Shown here piece after piece: positions 36,541 through 51,199 of a stretch of 64,000 nucleotides of DNA. Within the stretch, counting starts at the first letter, position 1; the number at the start of each line of letters is the position of its first letter. A program made the position numbers and the translations under genes. Source of the DNA: Setophaga petechia (Eukaryota; Chordata; Aves; Passeriformes; Parulidae). The stretch spans positions 24,636,235 through 24,700,234 of the forward strand of contig JANCRA010000005.1 in assembly GCA_024362935.1 (NCBI GenBank), given 5' to 3'. The notes beneath the pieces are model-generated. The model searched no databases, was not told where the DNA came from, and worked only from the letters and a program-made list of their open reading frames with translations.

Positions 36541-38639
36541 CCGAGGGTTCATTCCGGCTCTTCACATTCACATTGATTCACAGCCCTTCTGCCACAAGCA
36601 CTTGGGGACAGGAGGGCAGCTAGGAAAGGAGGCAGTCCCTGGTATCTCAAGAAGCAATGTTTCTCTACCTGCTGATCCATGTAGATCAAAATTCTCCTGC
36701 CTTTACAGGCCCACAGGGAGCTAGCTAACAGCACCCCACAGATTCTGGGATGTGCCTTGCCTCAGCTTTGGTCCATGCATCCAACTGCTCTGTTGCAAGT
36801 GGAAGAAGGCTAAGTTAGGTAGCTGAAAGAGAAGCTATGTGCCCCTTTCGGAAAACCACCTACTCTGATGGGCTGTTGCACACAAGGGGCTGCAGTTCTC
36901 TGTTCAACACAGGCACTTTGTGAGCTGAGGAAAACTGCATGTGGGAAAAGGAGCTGGGAGGTGCCTCTTCAGCTGAGATCCCATTCAGTCTTTCCCCAGG
37001 GTCCAGAGGAATTTGATGCATTTCCAAAAGTAACAAATGTTCTTGAAAGCAGTGACATCAGTGAGGAGTACTAGAGGTCTCCCATGACTGGCTTGGATAT
37101 TTCCCACATAAGAGGATGTGGGGAGGAGAGAAAGAAGTCAGGGGTCTGTTTGTTCATTCTTTATATGAAGGCCAAATGAGGTGACTGGAGGCTTCAGAAG
37201 GTTCACCAGAGTTCTCACAACTCTGTTCATTCCACAGTGCTCACTTGTCTCAATTGATAGAAAAAGCCCGATAATACAAACCCCAGGAATAAGCTTTACT
37301 TGATTTAGTCAGCTATTCTAGGTTTACACTTCTGCTTCCCAGTTTAAGACTCTGTAAGATAAAGAATGACTCCATCCTAGGACAGCAGGAAATATTCCCT
37401 ACATTTCCCACGGGCTCCCAAACTACTGATAAATTTTGGGTTTTCACCTCACATTCTTATGCAGTGAGCCTTCAGCCTCATAAATTATGAAGACACCAGC
37501 ACTGAGCAATGACAAAATGTTCCCTGGCAGGAGAATTTGGCTCTGCACAAAACTGGCCAAGGCACAAAGCCACTATTGTTTTCCTGTGTGGTGCTCCCAC
37601 CAGAACACCTGCCAGGATGCTCCACTCTCCATGCCTCACCTGCTGACTGGGGAATGGTGCAGTGACTGTGCAGTGAGAAATGAACTTGATGTATTGGATT
37701 TGTTCAAGCTTTGGGTTGGACCCCCATGACACTGATAGTACCTTTTCTCTATCTCACACAGCACCTGCCATGATATGCCTTGTGAGTTATGTCCGGGGCT
37801 GTGCAAATCTCTGTGACTGGACCCTGGTGCAAATATTCTGTGACCTGCAGAAGGGCACTGAGCTTTCAGCTCTGGTGCCCAGCACAACTGTGAGCAACAC
37901 TGAGTAAAAAAAGCAGGGAGCACGTTCCCTTCTGGAGGACACCTGAGAGGGGCATCCAGCCACACTGCCACTCCGCAGTAAAGCAGAAAGCACTGGTGCT
38001 GAGTAGGATACGAAAGGAAAGACTCGTCTGGCTCACATGCATTTCATAGCTGCCCTCGATATTTCATCATTCCTGCCAAGGGCACGGTATTGCTGGTTCT
38101 GAGAATGTAGCATGTCAAGTGACATTTGGCTGTGGTAGACCTATTTTACAGTGACGCTTTGTACAAACCCACAGCTCTCAAACTGAAAAGGGGGAGGCTT
38201 GCGGGAAATGAATTCTTCAGGAAGGTATGGCAGAGGCTTTTCTAAGAATATACTGCATGATAACACACAACAATCTTGCCAAAGGGGAAAGGCTAAAGAT
38301 ATATATTGCCCTTATTCATCTATCAAGGAGGCCTGATAAGGACACTATTGCACACTCAACTCATTTTTTTACTTCTAAGTTATTTTTTTCATTACATATT
38401 TACAACAGAGTTTTTACCTAATTGGCTATGCTTGAATGTTTTGGAGGGATGCTAAATTTAGAGAAATTAGGCTTAGATTCACTCCCCGTCTCTTTTTATC
38501 TTCTCTTTCTTTTGGGATGTCAAGTTATAGTGGTCAACAGTTGTTTCTTGTTGCACCCCACTTACAAGGACTAGATAAAAGATTAAAAACCCAGTCCTAA
38601 TGAGAGGATGACAACACAATAGATGTGAAGGATAAATAT

Positions 38640-38770
38640 CATAGAATCATAGAATATCCTGAGCTGGAAGGGACCCACAAGGATCATCCAAGTCCAACTC
38701 CTGGCCCTTTACTGGAGGGCCCCGCACATCATACCATGTGCCTGAGAGGGTTGTCCAAATGCCTCTCGAA
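38640..38770 (-). mobile_element. CR1 3'-end fragment, reverse orientation
   Basis: CATAGAATCATAGAATATCC at the left edge is the reverse complement of the CR1 3' terminal octamers, followed by GAGCTGGAAGGGACCCACAA and CCATGTGCCTGAGAGGGTTG, typical of the 3' end of avian CR1 families. The element is inserted on the minus strand and 5'-truncated at about 38770. It is a different CR1 subfamily from the element at 32.9 kb. Confidence 0.9.
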
Positions 38771-41700
38771 GGTGTGGGTGTATTTTAGAGGAAAAACTAA
38801 CAATATTTTTAAGATTTGAGGCCCACTCTTTAAGGTAAAAGGTATGTTCTTCCTAGAAGGGGAGAGCCTTGTAAGTTCCTTATAAAGCCTCCGGGTTCCA
38901 ACCGCCAGAGTTACAGGAACATCACTCAGAAAGCTTGCACGAAAAGTTCCCTTTGCACCCTTTCCTTGGGGCTAAACCTTGCTCTGTCTCTGTTAGTAAA
39001 TCAAATGGGCACAAGGACACTCCTGTGAAAACCTCTCAGCCTCCAAAGCTGGGTGGCTGTATCCAAACTGCTTATCTGGCTGGGGTTGGTACTGGAACAT
39101 CCTCACTCCACAAGTGTGCAGCCCTTTGGTGAAGACACTTGCTGGCTGCCCTGGGGTAAGGGCTGGCTGTCCCCCTGCCAGCACGGTCAGCTGGTAACTA
39201 ACACTTGATCTTTGAGTTTAAATACCTTACAACACTCAGGCATGGCTGCTGGAGAATGGTGTGGGGACAGACAGGATATTCCTGGAGCCCAGATCCATTC
39301 ATTCCAGAAACAAGTATCTTGTGGCAAACAGCCAAAGCAGCATCTGCTGTTCACAGAGACAAGTAGCAGAGTTCCTCACATCTCCATCGTTCCTGTGGTT
39401 ATGGCTGATCCAACAGGATTTACCTTATAAATAAAGACAACCAGAGTGAAATTCTGGGCACCCAGAGCTCCTTTTCCCTGATCTCCCTCTTGAGGTTCCC
39501 AACATGCCCAGATTTGCTTTTTCTTTTGGAAAGAGAGTTCAGCCCTGCTTTAACCCCATCACATTCACTTAATATGTCTGTCTGTCTCTGTAGTGAACTG
39601 TGTGTTTCTGGAAGACATTTCCCTGTTCAAATTAAATAGTTCTGATATTTTTCACAGTCCGTCCTTCAGCCCTTTCTATCAGAGAAAAATTATCATTTTG
39701 CTAGAAAACTTTACGACGGCAGTCATTGCTTAGAGGACCTTGGAAGTCAAAGCGGAGTAGACCTCAAGTGCCACACCAGGCAATTGTGCAGAAATAAATT
39801 TCGATTTCAAAGATTCACTCCATCCATGTATTCCCTGAGGTGATGCTGCTCACAAGTGTGTGCCATATCACACTTGTGTGTCAAGCCATATAATAGACTA
39901 CATACTTAGGATTCAATTATCTTAACTGTATAAGAGATGTACTATATACAGTGAGTGGGAGAGTCAAGACTCAGAAAGATTTAAACACAAACAAAATGTA
40001 TGTGGTTTAGAAGAAAGCCTTGAGGAATTGTCCTGACTGTCAGGAGTGTTTTGTGCTAGGCAGTATTTTATAACATGTTTTCATGATCTGCTTTACCTGA
40101 TCTCAATCAGCATCATCAAGGAAAGGCAGCACCATCCAGACTGCTTCTCTGGTCTCCAGCTGCACCACCACTCTGTTATGGTGGCACTGGGACTAATTTG
40201 GCAGTGGCATGAACTGGAGCAAAGAAAGGATTTATCTTACACAGCTGCACAAAGGCTAATGCCACAACAAGGGAGAGACAGACACTGGGCTACCTGGCTG
40301 GGGATTTTGGAGGGCAAGGAATGGTCCTGCTCATTCTGGTACAAGTTGCTCTTCCATGGGATCAGGCTGTCACTGAAACCACACCCACATGACAGGGAAC
40401 CTTCCCTCTCTCTGTGGTGAGACTGTTCATGCACTATGCAGTGTCTTCTCACTTGGATCACAATAATTTATACAGTAAAATCCTATGAGTTTAATAAATT
40501 AAAAGGTGGTGGTTTGGCCTTGCCTGAGGGAAATGATGAGGTGAGAGAGTGATAGCTATTTTAGCTTAAGAGATAAGAACTGAGATTTGGCAGTAGCACA
40601 CCTCCAACTGCAGGCCAAGTCCTCCCTTTGCAGGGAAGGCTTAGTGCTGCTTTGGGTAAGGTTGCTGTCATAAGAGGAATCTTTTAGTAGCTCAAAAGCA
40701 GCACCACAGTGCCTGCACTGAATGTGTGCCCACAATGTAACAGCAGAGATGGCCCTGTTGGTTGGTAAACAGCATTGCTCCCCGAGGAGAATTTCCTCTT
40801 GGAGGTTGAGAATTCCCAATGGAAATTAGAGCTGCCTGCAGTTTCAAGAGTACAAGGACAAACTTTTTGTCATATCATCACCAGAAATCAAGTCACGTGA
40901 AACATGATTTGCTACTAAGGCATGTTGATTGTCTGGGCTTCACAATGTCCCTGAGGTGCAACTCAGAGGATAAGGTCCCATTGGCTAAGCTATGCTGCTG
41001 CCTGATCTTCAAGGACTGGAGGTCTTGGTGGCATTGGAATTGAAGAATCAATCTGCCCTTGGCAACACAATACCTTATCATCTGCCTTCCCTTCCCTGCT
41101 AAACGATGATGGTTGCCATAGGCATACACTCCTGTAGGAAACTTCCACCCATCAAGGGGAGAAAATGTTCAACAATGACATGGACAATTATGGTAGACAT
41201 TTAAACAGCTAGGAGTGTACAGGCTAGATGTGGCCTTTATGACATTTGCTATTAAACTGGGTAACAGGGGAAAAGTCTTGAAGAAACTGTGAATCCAAGT
41301 AACAGCAAATGCAGGTTAACTAAAAATGCAGTTAATCATGGATTAATCATTGAGCAAATAGGTTTCCATATAAACAGCATGCAGATGGCTGCTGTCCATT
41401 TGAGTGCAAAGGGAAGGACCTGTGCCCAGATGGGGTACCTGGGATACCACCCCGAGGCCTCACTGGTCCTATCCATGAATGAGAAGTGCAAGAAAGAGAA
41501 CATTTATTGTGCAAATTGCAAGCAGCAATACTAAAGCAAGAAGCAGGGGTGTTCCTATTCAAGGTCAGCTGAAAAGCCTGGCAGCATAAGGGTGAAAGAG
41601 GCCAGGGTCCTTCAGAGAGGCTGCTGGGGAGGGACTGACTGTGGTTCACTTCAGGAGGGTTTTGATTGACAGTAAAGAGGAAGCTGGCAGCCCTTGCTTC

Positions 41701-44700
41701 CCACCACACTCACTGGTGGCAGCATTTGCAGTTGCAGGGTACAGAGAAGAGGGAAATGAAGAGATTGCGGTGGGTGCAAAAGGAAGGGGAAATCAAAGCC
41801 TCCTCGTTTCCCTCCTCTGCCTCTGGTCTCTCAGTTTGACCTTGTGTGTCCCAGTTCTGGTGGGTTTCTTGGTGCTTGTTTTCCCTAGGGGTTCACCTGC
41901 AAGGACAGACCTCTGTAAAGAAAATCCCTCCACCTTTTGCCAAAAAGAATTCTTGCCCTGCTAGAGATACTGAGCAACAGATACTGAGCAGCTGGCAGGC
42001 CAGGCCTGCTCTCCCTGCTTTCCCTGCTCTCCCTGCCATCCCTGTACTGGTGCTACCTGGGGGTGCCAGGGGTACCCCAGGGACAGGTGGCTGCTCCTTG
42101 TCCTTTCTGCTGACACCATCCGAGTAGTAACAGGTTTTACAAGGAACTTCATGAACCATGTCATGTAACCATTTCTGTCCTCTCAGTTACATTTGCCTCA
42201 CAGGATGGCAGCATTTGATACTTCAAAAGATAAAGAACAATTTTTGTAAGCAAAAGAAAACTAGAGAAGATTGATGGTGGTATGAAGGAGGATGGCAATG
42301 AGCTCAAAACCATAGACAGGGCAAAAGTCTAAATAATCAGGTGGGTGAGGAGGGTTATAGTGTGCAAGTGAGAGTCCTTGAGTCATATTTCAAGCTTCTA
42401 CCATAAAATGACCTATAACTATTTCCCAGAAGGTGATTCGTTTGCATAATTCAGTTTTATGAAGGGTGTTCATTGGAACTCAATGAATAATTAGTTTTTG
42501 TGTTTCACTGGCAAATTTGGAAAGTCAAGAGGGCTCATTTCAGTCAGACCGAAAGGAAAAAAAAAAGGTTTTTTTGTGAATAGAAAAGTAAAACAAATAA
42601 TAATTTGGAGGCTTCAAAACAGACATTTAATACTAAACCAATTAAGACCTGATTTGGATGGTGACTATTTAAATATTGTTGAATATTTAAAAATAGAGGG
42701 GTTTTGGAAGGAAAATCATGCTTTGAAAGAAAAAGAAAATAATTTAATTTGAAAAAAAATTTTGAAAATTATTTAATGTGAAATTCTGACTTTTTTCCTT
42801 GTTATTAAAGAATATGATTGTACTGGCCAAGCTCCTGAAGTGTATTACAATCTCCAGTCCTAAACTTTTGGCTGCAGAAGTTTATTTCAAAAACAAAAGC
42901 CCCATTCCAAGGATTGACAGTACATCAGGCAAATACAAATTTCTCAAGATTCCAGAGCCTGCAGCTCCATGTGTCTCCAGCTCCTCAGTGGCCCAGGGAG
43001 TTTAACAAAACACTAACCAGTCACTGCCAAGTCACAGACAGAAATTATTGCTGCATCCTCTTCAGAGCCTGCATTTGCCAGCTCAGTGCACTTTGACTTC
43101 TACACAATCTACCATTAAATAGCTTGAAAATGAAACTACTCTGTTTCAGGACGCAGTATTAAAAGAGCAGCATGAAAAGTGCTCTTAGAGAGCATTTGTA
43201 GTTAAACCCCTTCAAGCAGGAATGGGCAATGCTGTAGTTCAGCAGCTGAAAGAATGGTAATGAAGGGAGACTGAGTCCTGCTTAACCCCTCAAGCCCAAG
43301 TCTCTCATACAGAGTTACCACACATGTACTTTCACTGAATCTTGGCCCCTGGCAATAACCCAGCACAGGCCGATACATGGAGCACGTAGTACTGCAGGAA
43401 CAGCAATTACAAGGCTGTGGCAGCAAATTTGTTGATGTGCTTAGATTAATGAGAACCAGGCAGTCTGCTTTCTTCTACTTTTTCTAAACAGCATCAGTTA
43501 ATTGCTGACATTTGAAACTCTCAAAAAGTGGGTTAATACAATGGCCATTTAAATGAGCAAACATAGCAAAAAACCTTAGGAAGTGAAACTTTCTCAAGAA
43601 AGCCTTGCTTAGCTAGAGTTGCTTTTGCTGAAAATGGTTCCCTTCACCTTTTCCTCCTTTCATCTATTACTGGTTTCAGACACAAAAAAAAATATATTTT
43701 GCCAATATGTAAGATACTGCTGGGTCTTTTTTGGCAAAAGAGCTAATGATTTTAAAATAAACTATATTGTGGGGGACTTAAAAAAAGTTTTATGGAAATA
43801 CATGCATTTTCTAAAACCATTTCCTTTTTCCTTCAACATTTCTTCAAAATTGTAAAATTCAAAACGCCTTCCTATATTGCTTACAGTTTGATTTTTATTG
43901 GTCCCCATCCAACACATTTGTTTTCTTTGTATGTACTGGAAATGAGCTCAATGATATTGGAAAGAAGAATTCCCCAAGTGGTGTGTTACCCACAAGCCCA
44001 TCCTCTCTTACTAATTTTGCAGCCTTTTTTCATAATTTCTTTCCCCTCTAGGAATACATTTGCAAACTTCTTTGATTCTCCCCTTCATCCCTAGTACACA
44101 GGCCAACAAAATGGATCACTATCATACCTTGTAGTGTGTCATCCCTATTGTCAAAACATAAAGAATTCTTTTAGAGGATGGATTTGAATTTTAAAATGTA
44201 GGATTTCCTAGCTGGGTTTTCAGGTATGACAGTGGGAAGAACCAGCTAGAGCTGTGATGAAGCACTTAAGTTGAATGCTCACTGCACTCAGAGGCCTTAT
44301 AGCAAGCATTATCCAGTACTCAACCTAAACAATCAGGAGAGCAAGCTGGCCACACTCACACATTCCAGTTAATATCCTTAAGAGTTGCTATGATGTGACT
44401 GTCTAAGAATATGAGAAAGACAAACCTTGTAGGGAGCACTAATACCTGCCAGCAAAGAGGGAGAGTAAGGAGCTTCTGAGCTTCTATGCTTGTCAGCTAT
44501 TTCAAACTTCACTTTGGCTAATGAAAGCCTCCCCTTGCACATCTGGCCTTTCAGATATTTCAGGGATTTTTTTTTGTTCTTAGCCCTGGTAGGCACTTTG
44601 GGAAAGGGCAATTGCTGAGTCCTAGAAATACAGTTTCAAATATTTCATAAACTAGGGAAGACAAAGGGAGTTTGAGTTACCACTACTCCAAGAGTAAGGC

Positions 44701-45960
44701 TTTATACATGAGATCAGATTCTCTGGGGTAGAGTGTGTTGAACAATAAATCCTGCAGCTGATACATTTTGAAAGGTAAAGGACCTGCTTTTAGTTTGCTG
44801 ATGCCAGCTATAAAGCCGCTGTTTGGCTATAGTATCCCATTTGCAGAGATGTCTGCCTTATGGAGTGACAATTTTTTTTTGCAACTGCTACACTTCAAAA
44901 TCAGAAATGTTCTTGCAAAGTCTGGAATTTATTCTACAATCCTCTGCTAGAAAATCTGTATCTTTGTTTTCCAGAGCCCCCAGCCTATGATTAAATAACC
45001 ATTCTAATGGCAACTCATAATCCTTGCATACATCACTGTAAACTGTCAGTAACATGCGGTGGCATGGATCAGAGGCAAACAGATTGAACATTAAAGTTCC
45101 TTAAATCAGGACATCAACCCTACAGATCTTAGACAGAATTCCCAGGATTACATTCTCATACAAGCCCTGAATAAACAATCTGTGATAAAGCCACTATTCA
45201 TTCTATGATTTTTGTAAATAAAACTGCAAGGAACGAGGAGAAGGTGTCTGAAACAGGAAAGCAAGGCAAGGTTATAGCAAGGAGGGATTCTGAAATGGTC
45301 CCCAACCCTCAGTGCTGATTTTCTGTATTGCCTAGCTCTGTCATGCAAAATTTAAAGAGCATTATTGACAGAGATGCAGGTGGTGCATTATCTGGTCTTC
45401 ACTGAAATGTTTTTTCACTCATAAGAGACTTCTGGGCAGGTTTTATCTTGGACTATACTTCACTTAGCCCAACAGTGACATCTGAAAGCAAAAAAAAGCT
45501 ACATGTAGCCTTCACTGATCCAGCCACTCATTTTTCTGCCAGAACATCCTTTCCTCCCTGGGTATTCTCATTTCCCTGCCTCCATCTCATTACAAGCCAT
45601 CTGAGATTTCCACACAGAAGCTGTTCCCCTAAAATGTCCAAGGCCTGTGGCTTGTCGTCCCAAACTCACTGTGCCCCTGGGAAGAGATGCATACTGTGCT
45701 TTACTTCTGAGATCTGGCCCCTGCAAAGGCAAATCAGACAAAAGGTGGACAAGGCTGAATGTGACCAAATATCTATAGAAGCCTTAGCTCATGATTCCTG
45801 TTCACCTCAACTGCTGAAACAATCTCTGCTGGCCTTGACAAATGTTGGCTCATTGCTGTGTATTCCAAATGTTAGCGTGAATCTCTCTGTTTCAACACCT
45901 GTCATTCTCTTTGTGCCTATCCAGTGACTTCTGCCTTCTGCTACATTACTGACTTCTCCC

Positions 45961-45988
45961 TTAATTTAATTTAATTTAATTCAATTTA
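45961..45988. repeat. (TTAAT)n short tandem repeat
   Basis: Four perfect TTAAT units followed by an imperfect continuation, in the intergenic region. Confidence 0.85.
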
Positions 45989-48900
45989 CTTTCATTTTCT
46001 AGCCCATCCCATTCTAACTATCAGCTCACATCCGCTCTTCTGAAATGGCCTCCAGACTTTGGCAAATGAAGTTGACCTTCATTACTCACTTGTCATTAAT
46101 TCAAAGCAGTACTTTAGAATTTGCTCCATGCCCTTCCTAGGATGAACTTCACTCTGTGAGCTTATGAAAATGACTTTCTTTGCCAGGTCTCCTGTCTTTC
46201 AAACATTTGGATTCTCCATAAGTCTACTGAGCTGGAGCACTCTCTCCTTTATGTAAACTTCATTGAGTCCTTTGCTTTATAAAGGTTTAATTCTATGTTT
46301 TTCAGGAGTCCTGCTTTGATATTATTAAATTGAAATACCATATTATATTTTATTTTTACGCATCAGGGACTTAATTAGTCCTGTGTAAACTGGAAGTAGA
46401 CCCTTAATTATGCTCCTCATCTGTACCCTTTTAAAATATTTCGTACCCATCTAATTTTTGATTAGAATGTCATTTCTCACATGTTTTCAGCAAAACTTCA
46501 TGACTTATTCTTGTGTCCCTCATTAAATTCAAGCTGCTGCAATGTAAGAGACAGATACTCAGAAATATGTCTACCTCTTGCTGTTTTTCCTTTTTGCAAT
46601 GCTTAAAGAAATAAAGGAAAGTGGAAGTATAAAACACATCTCCAGTATTTCTCCAGTCGTGGGAAACACTTAAATCTTAATTTTAGACTTGGGAGGTTCC
46701 TTTGGTTCTTCTCTGATATAAATGAAAGCAGACTAGCTTTCAGTCTTTGCTTTGAGGTGAAGGTACCTGCTTTATTCCGTGCTCAATCCCAAGTGATTAG
46801 TCTAGAAACAACAAATATGTGGAGCTCTTCTTTAGAAAACTCCTTGCAGTAAAGGAAAGTTGTTAAACATCTGCCAAGACACTTATGGTTTCTGTTAAAA
46901 TTTGCCCTAAAATCTTTCCCTTGCCACAACCCCCTGCAGGAAACTAGAGAAGAATAAGGAAGTCAGTGTGTGAAGACCTTTTGCCTGTGTTTTTCAGTCC
47001 TGTGTCTCTATTTCCTCTTACTTCTGTTTGTATCTCTTTCCATACATCCCAGGTTTTAGATTTTGACCATAAGCTGCATAGGGATGGGGTGGAGGCAATA
47101 CATTCATGCAGGCCTGGTTGCTATGGGACATAGATGGCTTAAGACAAATAACACGTAGCAAGCCCAGCAAGGTAAGGGCTAGAATGCAGACACTCAAGGC
47201 TAACTGAGAACTGGCAGCATTAAAAAGCTGGGAAGAAATCTGACCTCTGTGTTAGATAATCATAGATGCTGTGCATATCAGGAAAGCTTGGATATAATTG
47301 ACTTTATTGCAGGGGAAACAAAACCTAGCTTCCAGAAAAGAAATACCAATGATTGTATCACAGAGAAAAAAGAACACTCAAATATTCACCCCCATCTCAA
47401 ATCTTCTTGGACAATCTTCAGCAGCAAAAGCTCACAAGAGCAGCAACCCCATGTGCCCTAAGAAGTAGTGGAAAGAGAATTCCTCAGCTAATGCTGTTCT
47501 CACCTCTTCTGAGGCTGGATTGAGGGAAGAGGCTTAGGACTGGAGAGCAGCATTTTACAAAACCAGGTTAAAAGCTGAGAAAAAGGCAACAATTATGAGA
47601 GACTTAAAAATCAGTAGTTTTGTGATGTGAATTGTGATTCCTTCGGGAACTAAGTCTGATCCACCAAACTTGGTTATATCTAGGCCTTTACTTAAACTAA
47701 CCAGGTTTTAGTCCTTTAATGGTAATGAAACAGTATTTTTCCAGTCACTCTGTTATTTCCTTTTCTCTTTACCTCTTGTTTTGTGCAAAAAAATTTTTTT
47801 TCAGCCATACCACTTACAGGTCTGGATTTTTTTCAAATGACAGAGCACTTTGAAACCCCAATAGGTTTGTGGCAAATGAACGTGGTAAAAACGTGAACTG
47901 TTCAACATAGTAAGACATGATCTCACATTTTGAGTTTAGCATAATATCCTGAAACCAGATACTTATGCAAATTATAAGAATTTCTTCTCCCCATTACATC
48001 TCAAGCAATTTACCAAGCAAGTTCCTGTCACAGCAAAAAAACATGGGCATCATGAGACAGGCTTACAAGTGTGAAAATAATTTTGTGAATAAAAACATTT
48101 TGCAATGGGAATTCTGACAGGGTATCAGCAGGAAGGTTTGCCCTAATAAGTGTTCAGTGAAGAAAAGCAAATCACTAGAATGCAAGTGACTAACCCAAAA
48201 TGAGAAAGAAACTTATATGAGAAACCTAGTTATTTAACTTCCTAGCAATCTGATTAATCACAATAGTGTAGTCCAGTGTAAAACTGCATGTTCCTCCCTC
48301 AGCTAAGTTCAAAGAGGTCGTGAAGCCTAAGCCACTCGTAAGATGAACCCTTTTTTTTAAGGCTCTGCAGCTTTGCACTGCAAGGCCCTCAGTCCTCTCC
48401 CCTGTTCTGACAATTTGCTGTGGTAGCATATGTAAACTATAAAGGTTTCCTGAGACATGGGAATTAATAACACCCCTAAGAACAAAGAGAACTACAGTAT
48501 AAGTAAGTGCATTAAAGGGAAGAAGAATATTGTATTGATCTTTTGGAGCACAAAGCACAAGCTTTTAGAAACAGCGTGAGGAATAACCTCACTCTAAAGA
48601 CCTGAATATCAAAGTCAAAATTAGGGCTCTTCTTTCAGCCATTTCCTTGTCTGGCCACTAGACCATGTGTAAGGTTCCATTCATGGGAAAGGGTGAAAGA
48701 TGAAGAGTTCCCAAGATAAAAGAGTCAGGACAGGAAGATTCCAGACTACACAGACAAGAAGGTGCAGCAACTAGGTAAGATAGGTCCAGTGGCTGTAGCC
48801 CACAAATCATGGCCTGTATTTTTCATATGATATATTCAGGGAAGGTAGGGCAAGCAGAAGTCCAGAGACTATTGGCCAGCTGAAGAGTAGTTAGATAAGG

Positions 48901-50996
48901 CACACAGAGGAGAGAAAAGGTGTCCCCAGTGATTTTTGCGGATTTTATTTTAGTGGAGAACTCCTTCTGTTATCAATACCTTGTTCCATGCTGTAACTGA
49001 GCTGGAAAGGATGGGAGCAGTGAAAGTGAGATCTTATTTGGAAAAAGATCTCTTCTACTGCATGATCTACCTGCTATCTGCATACATTAACTCAAGAGTC
49101 AAAGTCTGATTAGGAAGGGTAGAGGGCACCATGGCAAGGTAATTGTCCATTGGAAGGGATAACTAAAGGCAGCCTGGGGTCATTTGGGCAGTGAAGACAG
49201 AGATGAGTTCAAGAGACTCCAAAGGGAGACATGTTGTGCTTTACTTAGAAAAGTAATTATCATAACACAAGGCTTTTAAGGAGGAACAGGGGTATAAAGG
49301 AAAAAGCTGTGGGTCTGAAAATACATTCTGAGAACAAAACAGCCAAGAAACACGACGAGTACCACTGGAAACAAAGCCTGCTAGAACAGTCTCAAACAGA
49401 AGAGAGAGGAGTGCCAGAGTGCTGCCTGTCACTCTAGCAGGGCAAGATCCCATGGGTATGTGTGGCATGAGCACTGAGTTTTACATGGCAATCCTTTGCC
49501 AGTGTTTAGTGGCTAATCACACCATCAATTAGCAGTCTCAATCAATTATCAGGAGATGACACCATAGTTGATGAAACTCAAATGCATCATTTGTTTAACT
49601 GCATGCAAAACCCAAGCCCAAAAGATACAAAGGGCAGATAATTTAGTTACTACTCTGGATATGAAAATGTCAGGCATAAACTGGTAATTTCATGCCATAA
49701 ATCTCACTGATATTCTGGTACATGGTGTTGCAATAGGATTTATTTTACATTTAATATTAAAATTGATTTAAGCTTGTCTAACCAGTAATACAGTATGTGC
49801 CTGTCTCATTATTAGGGTGCAGTTTTTCATTTTCCCATAGCAGCATTTTTATCATCAGTTCTGTTTTGAATGCTGGTTAAGATGAAAAGGACCGTGAATC
49901 TGTCATTGCAAACAAATATTGCATAACCTAGGTATGGAAGCAGTAAGCTTATTTACATCATTAACTATTTATGTGATTTGAAGAATAAATATTTATCCTG
50001 GATCTTTGGATTGGGCTGGCTAGTGTTCAATAACTAATGCTGTTAATTTTTCTAGGTCACAGAGCAAAAGCAGGTCTTTGCAATCTACTGGATCTACATA
50101 TATAGATGATGAAGCACCTTCTAAAAGAACTTCTCAAAGGTGGGTTAAAAAAAAGAACGCCGACCTTCAGGATAGCTGAAGTGACCTCTCATTTTTGTAG
50201 AATTCTTTAGGCAATGATTCAGGGATGTGACAGCTTATCGTATAAAAAAGCAGAACTATTTTCAGAGCCTACATGATTTTTAAAAGGTCCATAAGCAAAA
50301 CTTGTTTCACTGAGGTTTGAAATGACGCAAGTGCTCTAAGCAGAGATAGCAATAATCAAAGCTCCTGCAGTGCTTTTCATCGTTGATGTCAAGGTAGTTA
50401 GGCAGTAAAGTCCATAGGTAGCAAAGTTCTGTATAGATGTGGAAGTCATTAGCTATAAACCTAGATAATTTTTTCTTGGAAACAGGAAAGCTTAAAGAGG
50501 CTGGGTTATGATTCAAGTCACATTGCTGATACAAAAAGATGAAGTAATTGCAAGTGTAATCAGTTTTTAGAAGGGGTAGCAAAAGCACTAATATTAAAGC
50601 AAGCAAAGAAATTTGGGGTGGAGGCAAGTCCTCCATAAAAAGTCTAGTTTGCAGGGATTTACTGTGCCACATTAGGCAGAAGTACAGTTCTCTGCTTGTT
50701 GTCCTGGTCAGAAATACCTGATGATTGCTAAAATATTAAGTGCTATGATTCTGCAAGCTGGCACCTCCAAAGGGCCTGAACTACTCTAATGATGATTACC
50801 TTTCCTCCCACAGTTCTTAAAGCAGAATGGATGGCAGTTTCAGATTGAATATATATTTTCCATGTGCTGAATAGTTGTTTTTGTTCATGCTGTTGAGGTT
50901 AACTGTGCACGTACTAATCAAACCCACTGCTTCCTTTCTCGTAAAACCAAAACAAAGCTTCATACTACTTTCAGGTACAGCATCTGGGATCAAAGC

Positions 50997-51004
50997 TATA
51001 TATA
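50997..51004 (+). promoter_or_regulatory. CTLA4: TATA-like box of CTLA4
   Basis: TATATATA lies about 140 bp upstream of the CTLA4 ATG. A start of transcription about 30 bp downstream would give a leader of roughly 110 nt, of the same order as in mammals. The assignment is by position only. Confidence 0.4.
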
Positions 51005-51141
51005 CACACTGGCTCTGTGTGGGTTCAAACATTTCGAAGATTCAGTATCCTGAAAGGTGTCACCTCTTTTCCAGTCCTGAGAGTTCCAGTTTGTCTTAAA
51101 GTCTAAAGACATCAGCACCTTCAGCCTGTCCCAGCACAGGA

Positions 51142-51199
51142 ATGCTCTCAATATTGGTCACCGTGGGCTTTCTCTACACAGCCACTGCCATTGCTGAAG
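51142..51199 (+). CDS. CTLA4: CTLA4 coding exon 1 (signal peptide)
   Basis: Encodes MLSILVTVGFLYTATAIAE plus one base, with donor GAAG|GTGGGT at 51200. It is much shorter than the mammalian CTLA4 leader exon and similar in length to CD28 exon 1 (58 against 55 coding nt). The frame upstream is closed by TAA with no other ATG between. Confidence 0.93.

Larger units (their letters stand above)
36550..50990. other. Intergenic region upstream of CTLA4
   Basis: No supported gene in about 14 kb apart from a small CR1 fragment and short repeats. The 159-codon open frame at 45448-45927 has no recognisable domain. Distal CTLA4 control elements may lie here but cannot be identified by eye. Confidence 0.6.

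Noticed and set aside
35883..36623. 246-codon open frame (and several 110-149 codon frames on both strands) across the CpG island
   Set aside because: GC-rich DNA lacks stop codons, and the translations are Ala/Pro/Arg/Gly-rich in every frame; no domain is seen.
45448..45927. 159-codon open frame
   Set aside because: No domain, signal or splice context; low-complexity Ser/Pro/Leu content suggests chance.
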